A DNA stretch of 64,000 nt from Pseudomonas sp. SJZ074 (GCF_007828215.1 NZ_VIUE01000002.1:1-64000); one strand, 5' to 3'; positions 43,951 to 53,879 are shown, counted from the first letter of the stretch. Notes: generated by a model not told the origin, from the letters alone. Program-made: numbers and translations.

Positions 43951-46900
43951 ATGAACCTCTCCGGCCCCTTCATCAAGCGTCCCGTGGCCACCATGCTCCT
44001 GAGCTTCGCCATCATGCTGCTCGGCGGTGTGTGCTTCGGCTTGTTGCCGGTTTCGCCGCTGCCGCAGATGGATTTTCCGGTGATCGTGGTCCAGGCCAAC
44101 TTGCCGGGGGCCAGCCCGGAGGTGATGGCTTCGACGGTGGCGACACCCCTTGAGCGGTCCTTCGGTGCCATCGCCGGGGTCAATACCATGAGCAGCCGCT
44201 CCAGCCAGGGCTCGACCCGGGTGATCCTGCAATTCGACCTGGACCGCGACATCAACGGTGCCGCGCGGGAAGTGCAGGCGGCCATCAATGCCTCGCGCAA
44301 CCTGTTGCCCAGCGGTATGCGCAGCATGCCGACCTACAAGAAGGTCAACCCGTCCCAGGCGCCGATCATGGTGCTGTCGCTGACCTCGGACGTATTGGAG
44401 AAAGGCCAGCTCTACGATCTGGCATCCACCATCCTGTCCCAGAGCCTGTCCCAGGTGTCGGGTGTCGGCGAAGTGCAGATCGGCGGCAGTTCGCTGCCGG
44501 CGGTGCGCATCGAACTGGAACCGCAGTTGCTCAACCAGTACGGCGTGGCGCTGGATGACGTGCGCAAGGCAATCGCCAACAGCAACGTACGCCGGCCCAA
44601 GGGTTCGGTCGAGGACGACCGGCGCATGTGGCAGGTCCAGGCCAACGACCAGTTGGAGAAGGCCAAGGACTACGAAACGCTGATCATCCGTTACCAGGAT
44701 GGCTCGGTGTTGCGCCTCAAGGACGTGGCGAAAGTCGCCGACAGCGTCGAGGATCGCTACAACAGCGGCTTCTTCAACGACGATGCCGCGGTGCTGCTGG
44801 TGATCAACCGCCAGGCCGGCGCCAACATCATCGAGACGGTCAACGAAATCAAGGCGCAACTGCCGGCGTTGCAGGCGGTGCTGCCGGCCAGCGTCAAGCT
44901 CAACCTGGCCATGGACCGTTCGCCGGTGATCAAGGCCACCCTGCACGAAGCGGAAATGACCCTGCTGATCGCCGTGGCCCTGGTGGTGCTGGTGGTGTTC
45001 CTGTTCCTCGGAAACTTCCGCGCTTCGCTGATCCCGACCCTGGCGGTACCGGTGTCGCTGGTGGGCACGTTCGCGGTGATGTACCTCTACGGTTTTTCCC
45101 TGAACAACCTGTCGTTGATGGCGTTGATCCTCGCCACCGGGTTGGTGGTGGATGACGCCATCGTCGTGCTGGAAAATATTTCCCGGCATATCGATGAAGG
45201 TGTGCCGCCGATGAAGGCCGCGTACCTCGGCGCCAAGGAGGTGGGTTTCACCCTGTTGTCGATGAACGCTTCGCTGGTGGCGGTGTTCCTGTCGATCCTG
45301 TTCATGGGCGGCATCATCGAGAGCCTGTTTCGCGAATTTTCCATCACCCTGGCGGCGGCCATCGTGGTTTCGCTGGTGGTGTCCTTGACGCTCACGCCGA
45401 TGCTTTGCTCGCGCTGGCTCAAGCCCCATGAGCCAGGCCAGGAAAACCGCCTGCAACGGGAGAGCCGGCGTATCAACGAGTGGATGGTTCGCGGTTATGC
45501 CACCAGCCTGGATTGGGTGTTGCGTCATCGTCGCCTGACCTTGCTGAGCCTGTTGGTGACCATCGGAGTCAACGTCGCGTTGTATGTCGTGGTGCCGAAG
45601 ACTTTCATGCCGCAACAGGACACCGGCCAGTTGATCGGTTTCGTGCGCGGTGACGACGGCCTTTCGTTCAACGTGATGCAGCCGAAGATGGAGATCTTCC
45701 GCCGTGCCGTGCTCAAGGACGACGCGGTGCAGAGTGTGGCGGGCTTCATTGGCGGCAACAACGGTACCAACAATGCATTCATGCTGGTGCGCCTCAAGCC
45801 CATCAAGGAGCGCAGCATTTCCGCGCAGAAGGTCATCGAGCGCTTGCGCAAGGAAATGCCCAAGGTGCCCGGCGCCCAATTGATGTTGATGGCCGACCAG
45901 GACCTGCAATTCGGTGGCGGTCGCGAGCAGACCACCTCGCAATATTCCTACATCCTGCAAAGTGCCGACCTGGCGTCCCTGCGTGAGTGGTATCCCAAGC
46001 TTGTGGCGGCGTTCAGGACCTTGCCGGAGCTGACCGCCATCGATGCCCGTGACGGTGGCGGGGCGCAGCAGGTGACGCTGGTGGTGGACCGCGACCAGGC
46101 CAAGCGCCTGGGCATCGACATGGACATGGTCACCGCCGTGCTGAACAACGCCTACAGCCAGCGCCAGATCTCGACTATCTATGACAGCCTGAACCAGTAT
46201 CAGGTGGTGATGGAGGTCAATCCCAGATACGCCCGCGACCCCAATACCCTGGAGCAGGTGCAGGTGATCACCGCGGACGGTGCGCGGGTGCCGCTGTCGG
46301 CCATCGCCCATTATGAGAACAGCCTGGAGGACGACCGGGTCAGCCATGAAGGCCAGTTCGCTTCCGAGAGCATCTCCTTCGACATGGCCGAAGGGGTGAC
46401 GGTGGAGCAGGGCACCGCCGCCATCGAACGGACCATTGCCAGGCTCGGCATGCCCGAGGATGTGATCGTGAAAATGGCCGGCACCGCCGACGCCTTCGCG
46501 GCGACCCAGAAGAGCCAGCCGTTCATGATCCTCGGGGCATTGCTGGCGGTGTACCTGGTATTGGGCGTGCTGTATGAAAGCTACATCCATCCGCTGACCA
46601 TCCTGTCCACCTTGCCGTCGGCCGGGGTCGGCGCGCTGCTGTCGATCTACGTGCTGGGTGGGGAGTTCAGCCTTATTTCCCTGCTGGGGCTGTTCCTGTT
46701 GATTGGCGTGGTGAAGAAAAACGCGATCCTGATGATCGACCTGGCCTTGCAACTGGAGCGGGGTGGGCAGGCACCGTTGGAGTCGATCCGCAGTGCCTGC
46801 CTGCTGCGCTTGCGGCCGATCCTGATGACCACCCTGGCGGCCATCCTCGGTGCCGTGCCCCTGTTGATCGGCGGCGCCGAAGGTTCGGAGATGCGCCAGC

Positions 46901-47055
46901 CGCTGGGACTGACCATCATCGGCGGGCTGGTGTTCAGCCAGGTCCTGACGCTTTACACCACACCGGTGGTTTACCTCTATCTCGACAAGCTGCGCCATCG
47001 CTTCAACCGCTGGCGCGGCGTGCGCACCGATGCTGCCCTGGAAACTCCGCTATGA
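43951..47055 (+). CDS. muxC: RND multidrug transporter MuxC (MdtC)
   Basis: A 1034-residue RND permease starting MNLSGPFIKRPVATMLLSFAIMLLGG at 43951 (the frame extends five codons further). TM4 carries LILATGLVVDDAIVVLENISRHIDEG with the proton-relay Asp residues, and GVVKKNAILMIDLALQLERGG and [20 protein letters not shown] are conserved. It partners MuxB in the tripartite pump. Its stop overlaps opmB as ATGA. The 103-base hairpin-rich gap to muxB is unusual for this operon, whose other junctions overlap. Confidence 0.94.
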   Translation: MNLSGPFIKRPVATMLLSFAIMLLGGVCFGLLPVSPLPQMDFPVIVVQANLPGASPEVMASTVATPLERSFGAIAGVNTMSSRSSQGSTRVILQFDLDRDINGAAREVQAAINASRNLLPSGMRSMPTYKKVNPSQAPIMVLSLTSDVLEKGQLYDLASTILSQSLSQVSGVGEVQIGGSSLPAVRIELEPQLLNQYGVALDDVRKAIANSNVRRPKGSVEDDRRMWQVQANDQLEKAKDYETLIIRYQDGSVLRLKDVAKVADSVEDRYNSGFFNDDAAVLLVINRQAGANIIETVNEIKAQLPALQAVLPASVKLNLAMDRSPVIKATLHEAEMTLLIAVALVVLVVFLFLGNFRASLIPTLAVPVSLVGTFAVMYLYGFSLNNLSLMALILATGLVVDDAIVVLENISRHIDEGVPPMKAAYLGAKEVGFTLLSMNASLVAVFLSILFMGGIIESLFREFSITLAAAIVVSLVVSLTLTPMLCSRWLKPHEPGQENRLQRESRRINEWMVRGYATSLDWVLRHRRLTLLSLLVTIGVNVALYVVVPKTFMPQQDTGQLIGFVRGDDGLSFNVMQPKMEIFRRAVLKDDAVQSVAGFIGGNNGTNNAFMLVRLKPIKERSISAQKVIERLRKEMPKVPGAQLMLMADQDLQFGGGREQTTSQYSYILQSADLASLREWYPKLVAAFRTLPELTAIDARDGGGAQQVTLVVDRDQAKRLGIDMDMVTAVLNNAYSQRQISTIYDSLNQYQVVMEVNPRYARDPNTLEQVQVITADGARVPLSAIAHYENSLEDDRVSHEGQFASESISFDMAEGVTVEQGTAAIERTIARLGMPEDVIVKMAGTADAFAATQKSQPFMILGALLAVYLVLGVLYESYIHPLTILSTLPSAGVGALLSIYVLGGEFSLISLLGLFLLIGVVKKNAILMIDLALQLERGGQAPLESIRSACLLRLRPILMTTLAAILGAVPLLIGGAEGSEMRQPLGLTIIGGLVFSQVLTLYTTPVVYLYLDKLRHRFNRWRGVRTDAALETPL

Positions 47056-48527
47056 CCGACCGTTCGTTCTTCAATCTTGTCGCGCCGCTGGCGACCGCCC
47101 GTGGCTCGCGGGCGCTGAGCCTGGTGCTGTGTGTGGCGATGCTCAGTGCCTGCGCCATCGGCCCGGATTACCAACGTCCGCAGGCCGCCGCGCCGGCGCA
47201 GTACAAAGAAGCCCAGGGCTGGCGCCAGGCCAATCCCAGCGACGCCCTGGTCCGTGGTGCCTGGTGGGAGCTGTACGGCGATGCGCAGCTCAATGGCCTG
47301 GTGGAAAAGCTCAACACGTCCAACCAGACCGTGGCCCAGGCCGAAGCCCAGTACCGTCAGGCCCAGGCCTTGGCGCGCAGTGCCCGGGGGGCGTTCTTCC
47401 CCTCGGTGGACCTGACCGTCGGCAAGAGCCGCTCCAGCCAGGGCACCGGTAGCAGCAGTTCAAGCCTGAGCAGTTCGGCCAGCGGTATCCGCGACACCTA
47501 CAGCGCCCAGGCCGGAGTCAGTTGGGAAGCCGACGTCTGGGGCAAACTGCGGCGCACTCTGGAGGCCAATGAGGCCAGTGCCCAGGCCAGTTTCGCCGAC
47601 CTGGCCGCCATGCGCCTGAGCCAGCAATCAGAGCTGGTGCAGAATTACCTGCAATTGCGGGTGATCGACGAACAGAAACGTCTGCTGCAGGCCACTCTGG
47701 AGAACTATCAGCGTTCGCTGAAGATGACCGAAAACCAGTACCGCGCCGGGGTGTCCGGCAAGGACGCGGTGGCCCAGGCGCAAAACCAGCTCAAGACCAC
47801 CCAGGGCGACCTGATCGATTTGATCTGGCAGCGTGCCCAGTTCGAAAACGCCATCGCGGTGCTGATGGGCTTGCCCCCGGCTGAGTTCAACCTGGCGGAA
47901 ACCCAGGAAATCCCGTCATTGCCGCAGATCCCGGTGTCGCTGCCGTCGCAGCTGCTCGAACGCCGGCCGGACATCGCCTCGGCGGAGCGCTCGGTGATGG
48001 CCGCCAATGCCAATATCGGCGTGGCCAAGGCGGCTTATTACCCGGACCTGACCCTGAGCCTGAGCGGCGGCTACAGCAGCAGTACCTACGACAACTGGAT
48101 CAGCGTACCGAATCGCTTCTGGTCGGTGGGGCCGCAACTGGCCATGACCTTGTTCGACGGCGGCCAACGTTCGGCGGAAGTCGACCGCAGCGTCGCGGCC
48201 TACGACCAGACTGTCGCCACTTATCGCCAGACCGTGCTCGACGGGTTTCGCGAGGTGGAAAACTACATGATCCAGCTCAAGGTACTGGAAGACGAAGCCC
48301 GCGTGCGCCAGGAAGCTCTCGACGCCGCGCGCGAATCCTTGCGCCTGACCCAGAACCAGTACAAGGCCGGGCTGATTGCCTACCTCGACGTGGTGACTGT
48401 CCAGGCCACTGCCCTGAGCAACGAGCGTAGCGTGCTGAGCCTGCAACAGAGTCGGTTGATTGCCAGTGTGCAGTTGATCGCGGCGCTGGGTGGGGGCTGG
48501 GATGGGCAGGTGGCGGCGGGCGAATAA
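47052..48527 (+). CDS. opmB: Outer-membrane efflux lipoprotein OpmB
   Basis: A 491-residue TolC-like channel of the NodT/OprM type. After a long N-terminal segment the lipobox LSAC is followed by AIGPDYQRPQ, the start usual for this family. AQYRQAQALARSARGAFFPSVDLTVG and LLERRPDIASAERSVMAANANIGVAKAAYYPDLTLSLSGGY are the repeated helical-hairpin motifs. It provides the exit duct for MuxABC and is the last gene of the operon. Confidence 0.94.
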   Translation: MTDRSFFNLVAPLATARGSRALSLVLCVAMLSACAIGPDYQRPQAAAPAQYKEAQGWRQANPSDALVRGAWWELYGDAQLNGLVEKLNTSNQTVAQAEAQYRQAQALARSARGAFFPSVDLTVGKSRSSQGTGSSSSSLSSSASGIRDTYSAQAGVSWEADVWGKLRRTLEANEASAQASFADLAAMRLSQQSELVQNYLQLRVIDEQKRLLQATLENYQRSLKMTENQYRAGVSGKDAVAQAQNQLKTTQGDLIDLIWQRAQFENAIAVLMGLPPAEFNLAETQEIPSLPQIPVSLPSQLLERRPDIASAERSVMAANANIGVAKAAYYPDLTLSLSGGYSSSTYDNWISVPNRFWSVGPQLAMTLFDGGQRSAEVDRSVAAYDQTVATYRQTVLDGFREVENYMIQLKVLEDEARVRQEALDAARESLRLTQNQYKAGLIAYLDVVTVQATALSNERSVLSLQQSRLIASVQLIAALGGGWDGQVAAGE

Positions 48528-48547
48528 AATCGTTGGGAGGGCTTTTT

Positions 48548-48617
48548 TGTGGCGAAGGGATTTATCCCCGCCGGGGCCGCTTCGCAGCCCAGCGGGGATA
48601 AATCCCCTCGCCACAAT
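48548..48617. repeat. REP-like palindrome (ggcgaggggatttatccccg family)
   Basis: A 70-base inverted repeat with outer arms tgtggcgaagggatttatcc and the mirrored gataaatcccctcgccaca around a gccgcttcgcagcccagcgg core. It is the same family as 14411-14552 and may also end muxABC-opmB transcription. Confidence 0.8.
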
Positions 48618-48719
48618 CGCAACTTGCGAGTCCTGCTTTTGGCCGATGCACTGCCTACGACCTGTCGCAATCGCTTGTTATAGTTCAAGCCTCTTTTCAG
48701 CCGGTAAAGGATCACTGCC

Positions 48720-49532
48720 ATGTCGCAATACCAAGCATTCAACGTTGAACTTGCAGACAACATCGCCCATGTGCAGATCAATCGCCCGGACAAGATCAAT
48801 GCGATGAATGCCGCGTTCTGGAGCGAGATCGTCGAGATATTCCAGTGGATCGACGACACTGACGAAGTGCGGGTCGTGGTCCTGAGCGGCGCCGGCAAGC
48901 ATTTTTCCTCTGGCATCGACCTGATGATGCTGGCCGGTGTGGCCAATGAGCTGGGCAAGGACGTCGGCCGCAATGCCCGCCTGCTGCGGCGCAAGATCCT
49001 GCAATTGCAAGCGTCGTTCAATGCCGTGGACAACTGCCGCAAGCCGGTACTGGCCGCGATCCAGGGCTATTGCCTGGGCGGTGCCATCGACCTGATCAGC
49101 GCCTGCGACATGCGCTACGCCGCCGAAGACGCCCAGTTTTCCATCAAGGAAATCGATATCGGCATGGCCGCCGATGTTGGCACATTGCAACGCTTGCCCC
49201 GGATCATCGGGGACGGCATGCTGCGTGAACTCGCTTATACGGGGCGCACATTCGGTGCCGATGAAGCGCGCAGCATCGGCCTGGTCAATCGCGTCTACAG
49301 CGACACCGCCAGCCTGCTCGACGGCGTCATGGGAATTGCCCGGGAAATCGCCGCCAAGTCGCCGATCGCGATCGCCGGCACCAAGGAAATGATCAGCTAC
49401 ATGCGCGACCACCGCATCGACGACGGGCTGGAGTACGTCGCTACCTGGAACGCCGCCATGTTGCAATCGGCCGACTTGCGCGTGGCCATGACCGCCCATA
49501 TGAGCAAACAGAAACCCGAATTTCTGGATTGA
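48720..49532 (+). CDS. Crotonase-family enzyme, probable delta(3,5)-delta(2,4)-dienoyl-CoA isomerase
   Basis: A 270-residue crotonase with oxyanion-hole elements GKHFSSGIDLMML and IQGYCLGGAIDLISACDMRYAAEDAQFSIKEIDIGMAADVGTLQRLPRIIG. The last stretch, with Glu in IKEIDIG and Asp in AADVG, corresponds to the catalytic Glu/Asp of rat ECH1, whereas ordinary hydratases have Glu-Glu. It would isomerise dienoyl-CoA during oxidation of unsaturated fatty acids with odd-position double bonds. The next gene, nudC, starts six bases after its stop. Confidence 0.88.
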   Translation: MSQYQAFNVELADNIAHVQINRPDKINAMNAAFWSEIVEIFQWIDDTDEVRVVVLSGAGKHFSSGIDLMMLAGVANELGKDVGRNARLLRRKILQLQASFNAVDNCRKPVLAAIQGYCLGGAIDLISACDMRYAAEDAQFSIKEIDIGMAADVGTLQRLPRIIGDGMLRELAYTGRTFGADEARSIGLVNRVYSDTASLLDGVMGIAREIAAKSPIAIAGTKEMISYMRDHRIDDGLEYVATWNAAMLQSADLRVAMTAHMSKQKPEFLD

Positions 49533-49538
49533 CTGACC

Positions 49539-50369
49539 ATGACTTCACGCTGGACCACCGCAGTACTCGATACCGATCTTCCAGGCGGCTGGGCCGTGGC
49601 CCGCAGCCCGGAAGGCTTCCTGTTCGATGACAACGGCGCGCTGTTTCCCCGCGAATGGCTCAAGCGCCAGGACCTGTCGGTCCTCGCCGAGCATGGCATC
49701 GGCCACCTGGATGGCGAGCCGGTCTATCTGCTCGAGTTGCACGCCTCGCAGGACATGCCCGGTTGCAACTGGAAAGGCCTGCGGGCCTTCATGCTCGAGG
49801 ACGATCACACCCTGTTCAAAGTGCTGGGCTATGCGGCGCAGATCGGCACCTGGGCCCGTGAACACCGGTTTTGCGGCAGTTGCGGCAAGCGCATGGGCCA
49901 GATTCCGCTGGAGCGGGCGATGTATTGCGATGTCTGCGACCTGCGGCACTACCCGCGGCTTTCACCGAGCATGATCGTGCTGATCACCCGCGGCGATGAA
50001 GTCCTGCTGGCCCGTTCGCCCCGCTTCGTCACCGGGGTCTACAGTACCCTGGCCGGGTTTGCCGAACCGGGCGAGTCGGCCGAGGATTGCCTGGTTCGCG
50101 AAGTGCGCGAGGAAGTCAGCATCGAAGTGAAGAACATCCAGTACATGGGCAGCCAGTGCTGGCCGTTCCCCCATTCGATGATGCTGGGCTTCCACGCCGA
50201 GTACGCCGACGGCGACATCGTGTGCCAGGAGGATGAAATCGAGGACGCCCAGTGGTTCAGCGTCCACGACTTGCCACCGTTGCCGGCTTCGCGCTCCATC
50301 GCGCGCTACCTGATCGACCTTTATGTGGCTCGGCGCTTAGGCCACGTTGAACCAGTGCTGCCAGGCTAG
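49539..50369 (+). CDS. nudC: NADH pyrophosphatase NudC (NAD-decapping Nudix hydrolase)
   Basis: A 276-residue protein. A zinc ribbon (Cys112, 115, 130, 133) is followed by the Nudix box [23 protein letters not shown] (173-195) and SQCWPFPHS, the NudC-specific array (SQPWPFPxS) with Cys in place of Pro. It hydrolyses NADH to NMNH and AMP and, in E. coli, removes NAD caps from RNA. The last 33 bases overlap the 3' end of the convergent TSUP gene. Confidence 0.95.
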   Translation: MTSRWTTAVLDTDLPGGWAVARSPEGFLFDDNGALFPREWLKRQDLSVLAEHGIGHLDGEPVYLLELHASQDMPGCNWKGLRAFMLEDDHTLFKVLGYAAQIGTWAREHRFCGSCGKRMGQIPLERAMYCDVCDLRHYPRLSPSMIVLITRGDEVLLARSPRFVTGVYSTLAGFAEPGESAEDCLVREVREEVSIEVKNIQYMGSQCWPFPHSMMLGFHAEYADGDIVCQEDEIEDAQWFSVHDLPPLPASRSIARYLIDLYVARRLGHVEPVLPG

Positions 50370-51116
50370 GCGTACGGTCAGGCCCAGCACCACGGTAATG
50401 AACACCGGCCGGATGAACTTCGCGCCGCCACTGATGGCGGTGCGGGCACCGAAGAATGCCCCGATCATCACCGAGAGGCCCATGCAAAGGCCGATAATCC
50501 AGTCCACTTGCCCCGAGAACATGAACACCACCAGCGCCGCGATGTTGCTGACGAAATTCATGCTGCGGGCCACGCCGCTGGCCTTGACGAGGTCGATGGG
50601 GTAGAGCAGCAGGCTGCTGACGGTCCAGAACGCACCCGTGCCGGGGCCGGCCACGCCGTCATAGAAACCCAGGGCGAAACCCTGAGGTGATTGCCAGGTC
50701 TTCTTGATCGGCGCATCGCTGTCCAATGGCGCCTTGGGCGTGCCGCCGAACAACAGGTACAGGCCACAGGCGAAGACGATCACCGGCAGCATCTTGTTCA
50801 GCCATTCGGCGGGCAGGTAATGGGCGACGATGGCACCGCTCAAGGCACCGACCAGCGTGCCGACCAACGCATGGGTCCACTGCCTCGGATCGAACAGCTT
50901 GCGCTTGTAGAAAGTGAAGCTGGCCGTAGCCGAGCCGAAGGTCGCGCTGAGCTTGTTGGTCCCCAGGACCAGGTGAGGCGGCAGGCCGGCGGTCAACAGC
51001 GCCGGGGTAGTCAGCAAACCACCGCCACCGGCGATGGCATCGATGAAACCGGCCAGGAATGCGACAACGGTCAGAATGGCGAGGGTAGTGAGGTCAACGC
51101 TGAGTTCAAAAGGCAT
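50337..51116 (-). CDS. TSUP family sulfite exporter/permease (TauE/SafE)
   Basis: A 259-residue inner-membrane protein with about eight predicted helices. The paired motifs [20 protein letters not shown] and [21 protein letters not shown] in the two halves are typical of TSUP carriers. They move sulfonate-, sulfite- or organic-anion-type compounds; the substrate is unknown here. The 3' end overlaps nudC on the other strand. Confidence 0.9.
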   Translation of the reverse strand: MPFELSVDLTTLAILTVVAFLAGFIDAIAGGGGLLTTPALLTAGLPPHLVLGTNKLSATFGSATASFTFYKRKLFDPRQWTHALVGTLVGALSGAIVAHYLPAEWLNKMLPVIVFACGLYLLFGGTPKAPLDSDAPIKKTWQSPQGFALGFYDGVAGPGTGAFWTVSSLLLYPIDLVKASGVARSMNFVSNIAALVVFMFSGQVDWIIGLCMGLSVMIGAFFGARTAISGGAKFIRPVFITVVLGLTVRLAWQHWFNVA

Positions 51117-51278
51117 GGGAAAGGCTTATTCGGCAGGTCGCAGAAGGGCTGCGGGGAAGGCCGGTATGTTACCCATAATGGCTCTGGGCTGCGACTCTGG
51201 TGTGAGGGCGTCGGGGAGTCCCTGGCGAGGGGGCTTGCTTCTCTTGGGTTGTGCAACTGCCCCCTCGTCATAGTTCAA

Positions 51279-52451
51279 TCACTCTGGCCGAAACACTGCC
51301 CGCAAGCAGTTCTCGCGTTTATCCTTGAACATCGCATAACCCTCGACCGACTGTTCCAGCCCCATGGGATGAGTCAGCAGGTAGGACGGATCTAACTGGC
51401 CGTTCCGGATGTAGTCGAACAGTCGCCTCACATAGCGCTGCCCCGGTTGCTGGCCCGAGCGCAAGGTCAGCGACTTGTTGACGATGGCGCCCATCGGAAA
51501 CTTGTCCAGCAGGCCGCCGTACACCCCGACTACCGATACCGTGCCGCCCTTGCGACAGGCTCGGATCGACTGGCGCAGCACCGTCCCGCGCTCGGTGTGA
51601 AGGCGCATCATCTGCTTGGTCTTGTCGTAGTAATAATCGACCTCGGTGCCGTGGGCTTCCATGCCCACGCAGTCGATGCAGCGATCCGGACCGCGGCCGC
51701 CGGTCAGCTCCAGCAGGGCGGCATGCACGTCGGCGGTTTCGTAGTTGAGGGCAATCGCGCCGGCTTTTTCCTCGGCCAGGCGCAAGCGGTCGGGGAAGCG
51801 GTCGATGGCGATCACCCGTTCGGCCCCCAACAGGTAGGCGCTGGAAATCGCCATCAAGCCGACGCCGCCACAGCCCCAGACCGCCACGGTGTCACCGGGT
51901 TGGATACTGGCGTTGTCGGCGGCAAAGAAACCGGTAGGCACCGCGTCAGAGACGAATACCGCCTGCTCGTCGCTGACGCCTTCAGGAATGGTGAACAGGT
52001 TGACATCGGCGAAGGGCACGCGGATGTAAGTGGCGTGGCTGCCGGCAAAGCCGCCGAAGGCGTGGCTATAGCCGATGATGCCGCACGCCGGCTGGCCGTA
52101 GGCGATGTCCGTGGCGCTGGGGTTGGGGTTGGAGTTGTCGCAGCAGGAAAAGTCCGCGCGCTGGCAGTGCTCGCACGCACCGCAACCGAGGATCGACACG
52201 GTGACGACCCGGTCGCCTTTCTTGAATTGTGTGATGGCCGAACCGGTTTCCACCACCTCGCCCATGAACTCATGGCCGATGATGTCACCGGCTTGCATGG
52301 TCGGCACGTAGCCGCCCAGCAGGTGCAGGTCCGAACCGCATACCGACGACAACTTCACCCGTACGATGGCATCCCGGGGACTGAGAATGGACGGATCATC
52401 AACGGTTTCGACTTGCAGTTTATTGGGGCCTTGCCAGGTCAGTGCGCGCAT
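51279..52451 (-). CDS. Zinc-dependent alcohol dehydrogenase, glutathione-independent formaldehyde-dehydrogenase-like
   Basis: A 390-residue medium-chain dehydrogenase. Catalytic zinc ligands lie in VCGSDLH and GHEFMGEV. The structural-zinc loop is GCGACEHCQRADFSCCD, with a C-C-C-C pattern and an additional Cys. The Rossmann motif is VWGCGGVGLMA. The CIDCVGMEAHG segment and the long insert after it resemble the FdhA/glutathione-independent formaldehyde dehydrogenase group, so aldehyde dismutation or oxidation is possible. Its ATG overlaps the stop of the SRPBCC gene (TGATG), so the two are co-translated. Confidence 0.88.
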   Translation of the reverse strand: MRALTWQGPNKLQVETVDDPSILSPRDAIVRVKLSSVCGSDLHLLGGYVPTMQAGDIIGHEFMGEVVETGSAITQFKKGDRVVTVSILGCGACEHCQRADFSCCDNSNPNPSATDIAYGQPACGIIGYSHAFGGFAGSHATYIRVPFADVNLFTIPEGVSDEQAVFVSDAVPTGFFAADNASIQPGDTVAVWGCGGVGLMAISSAYLLGAERVIAIDRFPDRLRLAEEKAGAIALNYETADVHAALLELTGGRGPDRCIDCVGMEAHGTEVDYYYDKTKQMMRLHTERGTVLRQSIRACRKGGTVSVVGVYGGLLDKFPMGAIVNKSLTLRSGQQPGQRYVRRLFDYIRNGQLDPSYLLTHPMGLEQSVEGYAMFKDKRENCLRAVFRPE

Positions 52452-53281
52452 CAGGCAATTCCTCCGTTGAGAGGCGTGGATGACGGATCGGTCGATGCAG
52501 GGGTGGCGGCGCTCGGCGGGTGGATGAACAGGAGATCCTTCTCGCCATGGGGGCGGATCCTGTTGGTCATCACTTCGCCGGTTTCCAGTTGTTGTTTGAT
52601 GCTGCGCAGCAGGTACAGCAAGGCTTTGTCCGAGAACTTGGAAATGGCTGCGGCCAAGGCGTAGCCGGCAGCCCCGAAGGAGGGCTGGCAGGCAACGATG
52701 ATCTTGATCTGCGTGCCCCGGCCCGTCGGCGCATCGCTGAAATGCATCTGGATATCGTGCTTGAACCGGGTGCCCGGTGCGGCCAACCAGTGCAACTTGC
52801 GGCCTTCCTTGGGTTCACTCTGTTCGAGATCACAGTGCAAGGTCTTGTCCCTCGGCCCATGAGCCACCCAACGGTAGGTACGCTCGCCGGTCTGTTCGAT
52901 GGTATCCACCCAGGGCACCAGGGCCCCCAGGTTGGCCGGGTTGCGGCAAAACGCGAAGACTTCCTCCCTGGGTTTGCCGACCGTTATGCTGCGGGAGATC
53001 ACCTTGCTTGAATCCCAACCCCGATTCTGCTCGAAAGCCCGCTCGAACGGGCTGTGGGTCAGCGCTTGCTTGACCCTGCACACGCCTGAGTAAGCGCGCC
53101 AGGCCGCACAAGCCCCCAGCAGGACTTGCGGCCAACCCCTGAGTCCGCGCTGGCGCAACCCGTTGGCAATTAACAGGGTGCCGGCCAGCAGCGATACCGC
53201 ACGCTCCGGTGTACCGAGATTGGGACGCGACGGACTCGGCACCGCAGCCCGGCTCGCGACCAGTGGTGGACGTTCAGTCAT
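52451..53281 (-). CDS. SRPBCC (START-like) protein with N-terminal DUF2892-like membrane segment
   Basis: A 276-residue protein from the ATG at 53281 (AAGGA nine bases before). Residues about 22-70 (NLGTPERAVSLLAGTLLIANGLRQRGLRGWPQVLLGACAAWRAYSGVC) look like a DUF2892/YgaP-type membrane hairpin. A SRPBCC ligand-binding fold follows (SRSITVGKPREEVFAFCRNPANLGALVPWVDTIEQTG ... RFKHDIQMHF). The frame upstream of 53281 is open but has no coding character. It is coupled to the dehydrogenase gene; pairs of this kind are common in proteobacteria, and the role is unknown. Confidence 0.85.
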   Translation of the reverse strand: MTERPPLVASRAAVPSPSRPNLGTPERAVSLLAGTLLIANGLRQRGLRGWPQVLLGACAAWRAYSGVCRVKQALTHSPFERAFEQNRGWDSSKVISRSITVGKPREEVFAFCRNPANLGALVPWVDTIEQTGERTYRWVAHGPRDKTLHCDLEQSEPKEGRKLHWLAAPGTRFKHDIQMHFSDAPTGRGTQIKIIVACQPSFGAAGYALAAAISKFSDKALLYLLRSIKQQLETGEVMTNRIRPHGEKDLLFIHPPSAATPASTDPSSTPLNGGIA

Positions 53282-53610
53282 GATGTTTTTCCTTATCAAT
53301 CGAAGGCGACATAAGGAATGAGCCGCCGCGCCTGTGGTTGTTCCATCGACATTTCGGGTTTCCGATGAGGAGGTTCTCTGCCGGATGCATGGCCTGCGGG
53401 ACCGAGAGGGGAAAGGCTCGCCAGCCGGACGATTTTTTTTTGAAATCAAGGGGTTGTCAGCTTTGGTAAATGAGTACATAATTGCGCCCATCGAATGCGT
53501 TGGGGCGTAAAAAACTTCAATGTTTTCAAGAAGATAGCGCTGAGTCAGCGGTTTTCTTCCGACCAGGTAAGTACACGGTTGATGTGGTTTGATTGCATCA
53601 GGCGTTTTGA
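53282..53610. other. Intergenic region upstream of the tRNA genes
   Basis: A 329-base gap between the SRPBCC gene and tRNA-Cys. It contains a T-rich stretch near 53432-53442 and the promoter listed separately. About 120 bases of leader precede tRNA-Cys; I see no additional tRNA in it. Confidence 0.6.
53454..53482 (+). promoter_or_regulatory. Sigma-70 promoter for the tRNA-Cys/tRNA-Leu region
   Basis: TTGTCA (53454-53459) and CATAAT (53477-53482) are spaced by exactly 17 bases, on the strand of the tRNA genes and about 130 bases upstream of tRNA-Cys. Confidence 0.6.
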
Positions 53611-53684
53611 GGCCGAATAGCAAAATGGTTATGCAGTGGATTGCAAATCCACCTACGCCGGTTCGATTCCGACTTCGGCCTCCA
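53611..53684 (+). tRNA. tRNA-Cys (GCA)
   Basis: A 74-base cloverleaf with an encoded CCA end. The acceptor arm GGCCGAA pairs with TTCGGCC, the anticodon loop is ttGCAaa (anticodon 53643-53645) and the T loop is GGTTCGATTCC. Confidence 0.97.
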
Positions 53685-53689
53685 CTATA

Positions 53690-53733
53690 AAAAAGCTCTG
53701 TAGATCGATGATTTACAGAGCTTTTTTCTTTTA
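53690..53733 (+). terminator. Terminator after tRNA-Cys
   Basis: The stem aaaagctctgta / tacagagctttt has a short loop and is followed by tttctttt. Confidence 0.88.
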
Positions 53734-53879
53734 TGGGCAATGAAGCTTTTGTCTTGAAAAGGACCTGGGCAACCTTGCTTCGTCGGGGCGGGATGTATAT
53801 ATTTCGTCCCTCTGCTGCACCGGCCTCGATGCTGTCGGTTCTTTTGATCCGCTGCTTCTAGAGGCTTGACCGCGCTACC

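Noticed and set aside
43942..46998. A 1018-codon open frame on the minus strand opposite muxC.
   Set aside because: It is the antisense shadow of muxC. Its composition is His/Gln/Arg/Asp-rich and low in normal motifs, as expected for reverse-frame reading of GC-rich codons.
53489..53610. An additional tRNA (for example tRNA-Gly, often linked to tRNA-Cys and tRNA-Leu) in the leader before tRNA-Cys.
   Set aside because: No cloverleaf, T-loop or CCA could be found in these bases.
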